A stretch of 64,000 nucleotides of DNA, from assembly GCF_004116265.1 (NCBI RefSeq), contig NZ_QOUX01000047.1, positions 496,001-560,000 on the forward strand, written 5' to 3'. Made by a program: the position numbers and the translations under genes. The stretch is from Anaerobacillus alkaliphilus (GTDB taxonomy: Bacteria > Bacillota > Bacilli > Bacillales > Anaerobacillaceae). The stretch's first letter is position 1. Each line of letters begins with the position of its first letter. Shown here piece by piece: positions 60,993-64,000 of the stretch. Under the pieces are notes generated by a model. That model worked only from the letters and a program-made list of their open reading frames with translations, had not been told where the DNA came from and did not search any database.

Positions 60993-61457
60993 TCACAAAG
61001 TTGTATCCAGCGTCGCCTGGACATCGGGACTAATTTCAGTGTGAGGATAGTTAATTCGATCATCAAATTCTACCCAATCGAGATTTGCCATCATCAGTAG
61101 GTAGCGTTTACCGCTAGCAGGGTCGCTGATAATAATATGGTCACGTCCAGCTGTTTCAACGCGGCCGCGATAAACCCTAGCATTCCATTCATTGTTACCT
61201 CGGTAAGTAAAGTAGAATGTACCAACCTTGCCTCTGTTAAATCGTAGGATATTTTCAATAAACGATTCTTCCACTCTGCCCATCGGTAGCTGTTGCCCAG
61301 TTCCCATCGGCATTACTGGAACAGAATACGTGGGTCCAGAAGGCATCCCCGCCGGGAAGTTCATCGGTTGTTGCGCAGCACCACTTGGCATCATGGTATC
61401 TGAATATAAACTAGGGAAATAGTTCATTGGATAATAACTAGAGTTTCCACAAGTCAT
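60993..61457 (-). CDS. gerQ: Spore coat protein GerQ
   Basis: A 154-residue coat protein. The N-terminal 60 residues are rich in P, M, G and Y, and the conserved C-terminal domain reads VEESFIENILRFNRGKVGTF ... TAGRDHIIISDPASGKRYLL. GerQ is cross-linked in the coat and is needed for CwlJ to be placed there. It is 26 bp downstream of cwlJ in the same operon, the usual order. AAGGAG precedes the ATG. Confidence 0.93.
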   Translation of the reverse strand: MTCGNSSYYPMNYFPSLYSDTMMPSGAAQQPMNFPAGMPSGPTYSVPVMPMGTGQQLPMGRVEESFIENILRFNRGKVGTFYFTYRGNNEWNARVYRGRVETAGRDHIIISDPASGKRYLLMMANLDWVEFDDRINYPHTEISPDVQATLDTTL

Positions 61458-61483
61458 GAGAAGATCATCTCCTTATAATTATT

Positions 61484-61960
61484 TCATCTATAAAATTCAG
61501 GGCAATAGCCCGGTACAGCAACATAGAAGCAATGATTTTTGTACGCAAATGCGAACTGTGTCATGGGCGATCTTGGCATTGTTGGCGTACAAGGATCGCG
61601 GAATGCTTTCCCCGGACTTGGATTAAAAAACCACAAACTCTGTCTGGCTCGAGGATTTCTATGACCATGTAACAAATCTCTAGCCCTTTGGAGGTCTTCT
61701 TCATCGGGACGCTGTGTATACAATGATCCATTTAAAACAGGCTCGAAGTGAGGAATTCCAGTTCCCGGTATTGTCTGATAGATAACATGATTGATAGTAC
61801 GCAAATTTCTGAAATCCGGATCACAATCTGCCTCTACCCTATTTGCCACAACCGTACCTACTAAGTCCATTCCTTCGGGTCCCTCACCGATCGCCTCCGC
61901 TAGCATGAGCCTTGCTAAATGCTCCACATCACGTTCATTATGGTTTATTCGCCTACCCAT
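61484..61960 (-). CDS. cwlJ: Spore cortex-lytic enzyme CwlJ
   Basis: A 158-residue SleB/CwlJ-type cell wall hydrolase (Hydrolase_2): catalytic Glu region LARLMLAEAIGEGPEGMDLV, VVANRVEADCDPDF, QTIPGTGIPHFEPV, WFFNPSPG. It breaks the cortex during Ca-DPA triggered germination. No signal peptide, as is normal for CwlJ, which is laid down in the coat. AGGAGGTG precedes the ATG. First gene of the cwlJ-gerQ operon. Confidence 0.93.
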   Translation of the reverse strand: MGRRINHNERDVEHLARLMLAEAIGEGPEGMDLVGTVVANRVEADCDPDFRNLRTINHVIYQTIPGTGIPHFEPVLNGSLYTQRPDEEDLQRARDLLHGHRNPRARQSLWFFNPSPGKAFRDPCTPTMPRSPMTQFAFAYKNHCFYVAVPGYCPEFYR

Positions 61961-62207
61961 TTTCTCACCTCCTACTACTGATACAAGTAATTTATTACCT
62001 GAAGTTAGTTTTGGTAACTTGCCTATGTGCCCAAACTTTGCGAATTTCTCTCAATTGTAAAAAGAGGTCTTGTCCCTTTTTCCTAGTTCTTCAATAAATC
62101 TATTAATTTAAGTGAAATAGTGAAATATGTTTTGAATACCGTTACGTCTGCTTTCCTAAGTATCTGGTGATACTAATACTATCTTTAGTAAAAAAGGAGA
62201 TTATCTC

Positions 62208-62381
62208 ATGTCTGAATATTTACTACAATATGGGTATCTAAAGTTAGTTAGTTCCCCACCATCAAGAACAGACTACCCAACTTTCAAAGAGCAACAAGTA
62301 AAATTAAGTCCCGAAGAAGTAGACTATCTACTTGAAAGTTTAAAGTCGTATAGAATGCAATACCAAAACCAAAATAGCTGA
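62208..62381 (+). CDS. Small hypothetical protein, 57 residues
   Basis: ATG 62208 follows AAAAAGGAG at the right distance. The product (starts MSEYLLQYGYLKLVSSPPSR, ends YRMQYQNQNS) is hydrophilic and unrecognised; LSPEEVDYLLESLKSY forms a helix. Its stop codon is inside a strong terminator, which supports it as a real gene. Confidence 0.6.
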   Translation: MSEYLLQYGYLKLVSSPPSRTDYPTFKEQQVKLSPEEVDYLLESLKSYRMQYQNQNS

Positions 62382-62407
62382 TTGCTAGCAATCAGCTATT
62401 TTGGTTT
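62367..62407 (+). terminator. Strong intrinsic terminator
   Basis: AACCAAAATAGCTGATTGC and its complement form a stem of about 19 bp with almost no loop, followed by TTTTTC. It overlaps the stop of the small gene at 62208. Confidence 0.9.
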
Positions 62408-62415
62408 TTCGATTA

Positions 62416-62506
62416 GGATCTTTTCGTAAGGTGAATTCTTAGTAGTTTGTGTAAAAATCCGGTATTTAGGATTTTTACGAAAGCAACAAACTTTGCCAAA
62501 ACAGCC
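62416..62506. mobile_element. MITE, 91 bp, copy 2 (internal deletion)
   Basis: The left end GGATCTTTTCGTAA and right end ...TTTGCCAAAACAGCC match the ends of the element at 29617-29809, and the last 75 bp are nearly identical (GTGTAAAAATCCGG ... ACGAAAGCAACAAACTTTGC). About 100 bp of the left half are missing. Flanks are TTCGATTA (62408-62415) and TTCGATAA (62507-62514), an 8-bp target duplication with one change. Confidence 0.82.
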
Positions 62507-62523
62507 TTCGATAAAAAAACAAC

Positions 62524-62979
62524 TTACCAATACTTTCTCATAATCTCCTGACTCCAGTTTGGCTGACGAAAGCTCTCACGTGGTAGGAACTCATGCATCA
62601 CAGGCTTAATATCCAATATCGGTGTATCATTGATACAATCCAGCCCTCTTACGATCAATTGATTTCCTTCTCTTTTTACTACGGTCACAATCGTTACTCC
62701 AAGTTGATTTGGCCGATTTTTTCCTCTTTGAGCAAAAATCCCTACTTTCGGAAGGCTTACATTATTCCTTGGATGCCTTGCTCCAGTAACAATTTTGTCT
62801 TTATTAACCTTATGAAAGTAGTAAACAATCTCCGCATGTGAAAATTCCTCGATACCCCATAATGAGTCAGCTGGTATTTCGTTATCTAACTCTATCCTAG
62901 TCATTACTTGACCCCAGTTGTCATCCTCTATTTCCAGTCGATCATTATATGCAGTCCCAATAGGTTTTAAGTTAATCAT
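62524..62979 (-). CDS. trmO: tRNA m6t6A methyltransferase TrmO
   Basis: A 151-residue protein of the TsaA/UPF0066 family: LKPIGTAYNDR, IEEFSHAEIVYYFHKVN, GARHPRNNVSLPKVGIFAQR and GKNRPNQLGVTIVTVVKREG. TrmO methylates the t6A37 base of some tRNAs with SAM. It is the last gene of a run with the methyltransferase and MFS genes upstream. GGAAC-type ribosome site. Confidence 0.88.
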   Translation of the reverse strand: MINLKPIGTAYNDRLEIEDDNWGQVMTRIELDNEIPADSLWGIEEFSHAEIVYYFHKVNKDKIVTGARHPRNNVSLPKVGIFAQRGKNRPNQLGVTIVTVVKREGNQLIVRGLDCINDTPILDIKPVMHEFLPRESFRQPNWSQEIMRKYW

Positions 62980-62996
62980 GTTCCTTACTCACTCCT

Positions 62997-63773
62997 CTAT
63001 TTTTCAGCAATCCAAATTGTCCATCGGTCTTTTTCGATGATTGGTCCGTCAGTTACGATTTTACTTTCAATAAATGTTACTAATGAACGTAGTTCGTCAT
63101 TATCAAGTTCATGCAAGATACTTCTCCCTGTCCGTAACCTTAAATCTTTTACTAGTTCCACTTTTGTTTGATAACACTTTCGCGTTTCCCAAAACGTTAC
63201 TTCTTTTATATTTTTAAAGCCAGTTTCTTTAAGGGCAGTCAAAACCTCTTCACTATTAAATCTTCTTCTGACTTCAACCTCAGCAAGTCTTGGAAAGCAT
63301 TCAAAGAAATACCCACGGATATGCTGTTCGCTTCCGCTGAATAGACAATCTTCAGGGGTACGGTCCTGAATAAGGATAGCTCCTTCATCCTCTAGTAACC
63401 GATAAGCCTCTAAAAAACACTGTTTCAGGTCATTCAAATGGTGAATTAGTGCACGCTCAAGAATAAGATCAATGCTGCTACTTTCTAGCCCTGTATGACT
63501 CGCATCTCCAAGCCTAAATGATATATTTTTATACTCCTGACAGTTTTCTCTTGCTCCGTCCAGGATGACTTCTGATGAGTCGATCCCCGTTACAGCGGCA
63601 ACTCCCATATCCACTAGAGCCTTGGTATAAATTCCTCCACCACAACCAATGTCTACTGCATTTTTGAAGTTGCCAATCGGAACAAGCTGTTCAATCTTCT
63701 GCATCCAACTTCTATCAGCACCTCTTGCTGAGTACGTATACCGATTTCGCTTATCTTGGAAGTCAATTCCCAT
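62997..63773 (-). CDS. Class I SAM-dependent methyltransferase
   Basis: A 258-residue enzyme with motif I AVDIGCGGGIYTKALVDMG, the acidic residue in VTGIDSSEVILDGAREN, and motif IV IDLILERALIHHLND. AAGGAGG precedes the ATG. It is 17 bp upstream of trmO and 19 bp downstream of the MFS gene on the same strand. Small-molecule substrate, unknown. Confidence 0.88.
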   Translation of the reverse strand: MGIDFQDKRNRYTYSARGADRSWMQKIEQLVPIGNFKNAVDIGCGGGIYTKALVDMGVAAVTGIDSSEVILDGARENCQEYKNISFRLGDASHTGLESSSIDLILERALIHHLNDLKQCFLEAYRLLEDEGAILIQDRTPEDCLFSGSEQHIRGYFFECFPRLAEVEVRRRFNSEEVLTALKETGFKNIKEVTFWETRKCYQTKVELVKDLRLRTGRSILHELDNDELRSLVTFIESKIVTDGPIIEKDRWTIWIAEK

Positions 63774-63792
63774 GTGTTAGCCTCCTTCTTTT

Positions 63793-64000
63793 TTAAGCAG
63801 CATTACGTATCATTTCTATAAACTCTTTCCCCTTTGCTTGATAAACAGCAAAGATCACACACACACTAACCGGAATAAGCAAACAGAGGTAAATATAGTC
63901 AGCACCGTAATTTGATGCTACCCACCCTAATATTGGTGCAGCTAAAACTACTGCGCCTTGATTCCCAATCATTCGAAAGCTTGCCATTCTGCCGTGATAT
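63793..64000 (-). CDS. MFS transporter, C-terminal part (cut by window end)
   Basis: The frame runs off the window edge (codons for YHGR precede the first ATG), so this is the last 68 or so residues of a larger gene. Visible are HGRMASFRMIGNQGAVVLAA and a last membrane helix pair (YIYLCLLIPVSVCVIFAVYQ), typical of MFS multidrug pumps. It heads the operon with the methyltransferase and trmO. Confidence 0.75.
   Translation of the reverse strand, partial: YHGRMASFRMIGNQGAVVLAAPILGWVASNYGADYIYLCLLIPVSVCVIFAVYQAKGKEFIEMIRNAA

Overview
The window reads as chromosomal DNA of a low-GC, endospore-forming Bacillaceae. The evidence is two CotF-type spore coat genes, the CwlJ/GerQ cortex-lysis pair, a FosB-type thiol transferase (expected in bacillithiol users), an S-layer-homology protein, a SacT/SacP sucrose locus with a textbook RNA antiterminator, and strong AGGAGG ribosome binding sites. 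The genus cannot be fixed from sequence reading alone. No rRNA or tRNA gene was seen.

Layout. 1-2300: a coat operon whose intrinsic terminator is split by an IS3-family (IS150-like) element. 2500-8200: a complete oligopeptide ABC transporter operon (oppABCDF). 8200-10080: an ECF sigma factor, its anti-sigma and a small membrane protein behind a possible self-recognised promoter. 10100-16200: a RelE/ParE toxin remnant, DUF4256, lipoproteins, unknown genes and members of a small coiled-coil family. 16215-18560: a large primase-helicase of the TOTE conflict-system type. 18600-26600: lipoproteins, a HepT/MntA pair, a DUF1871-like gene that seems to start at AUU, fosB, an MFS pump, a type I toxin-antitoxin locus and a YiaA/B protein. 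26860-32600: an SLH-HtrA-propeller protease, a 193-bp MITE, a HEAT-repeat protein and small membrane proteins. 32600-33600: a quinone-oxidoreductase-like MDR enzyme. 33900-38850: the sucrose regulon. 38950-43250: methyltransferase, TetR/SDR pair, a heptad-repeat coiled-coil gene and a second type I toxin locus. 43250-52000: membrane proteins, a GNAT enzyme, a second MNT/HepT pair with a ruined hepT, and lipoproteins. 52300-60450: a PQQ-type sugar dehydrogenase with an odd N-terminus, a MATE pump, an array of eight exact 52-bp palindromic units, and a DUF2268 protease. 60500-64000: a DUF3231 remnant, gerQ/cwlJ, a second shortened MITE, trmO, a methyltransferase and a truncated MFS gene.

How it works together. 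The clearest modules are peptide uptake, sucrose uptake and cleavage under antitermination plus probable carbon-catabolite control, and spore germination (CwlJ needs GerQ). The rest is typical accessory DNA: addiction modules in several states of decay, exported lipoproteins of unknown role, and repeats. The most unusual features are the two toxin loci with matched 5'/3' pairing elements, the 52-bp hairpin array, the coiled-coil family with in-frame DNA repeats, the primase-helicase, and the two MITE copies with 8-bp target duplications.
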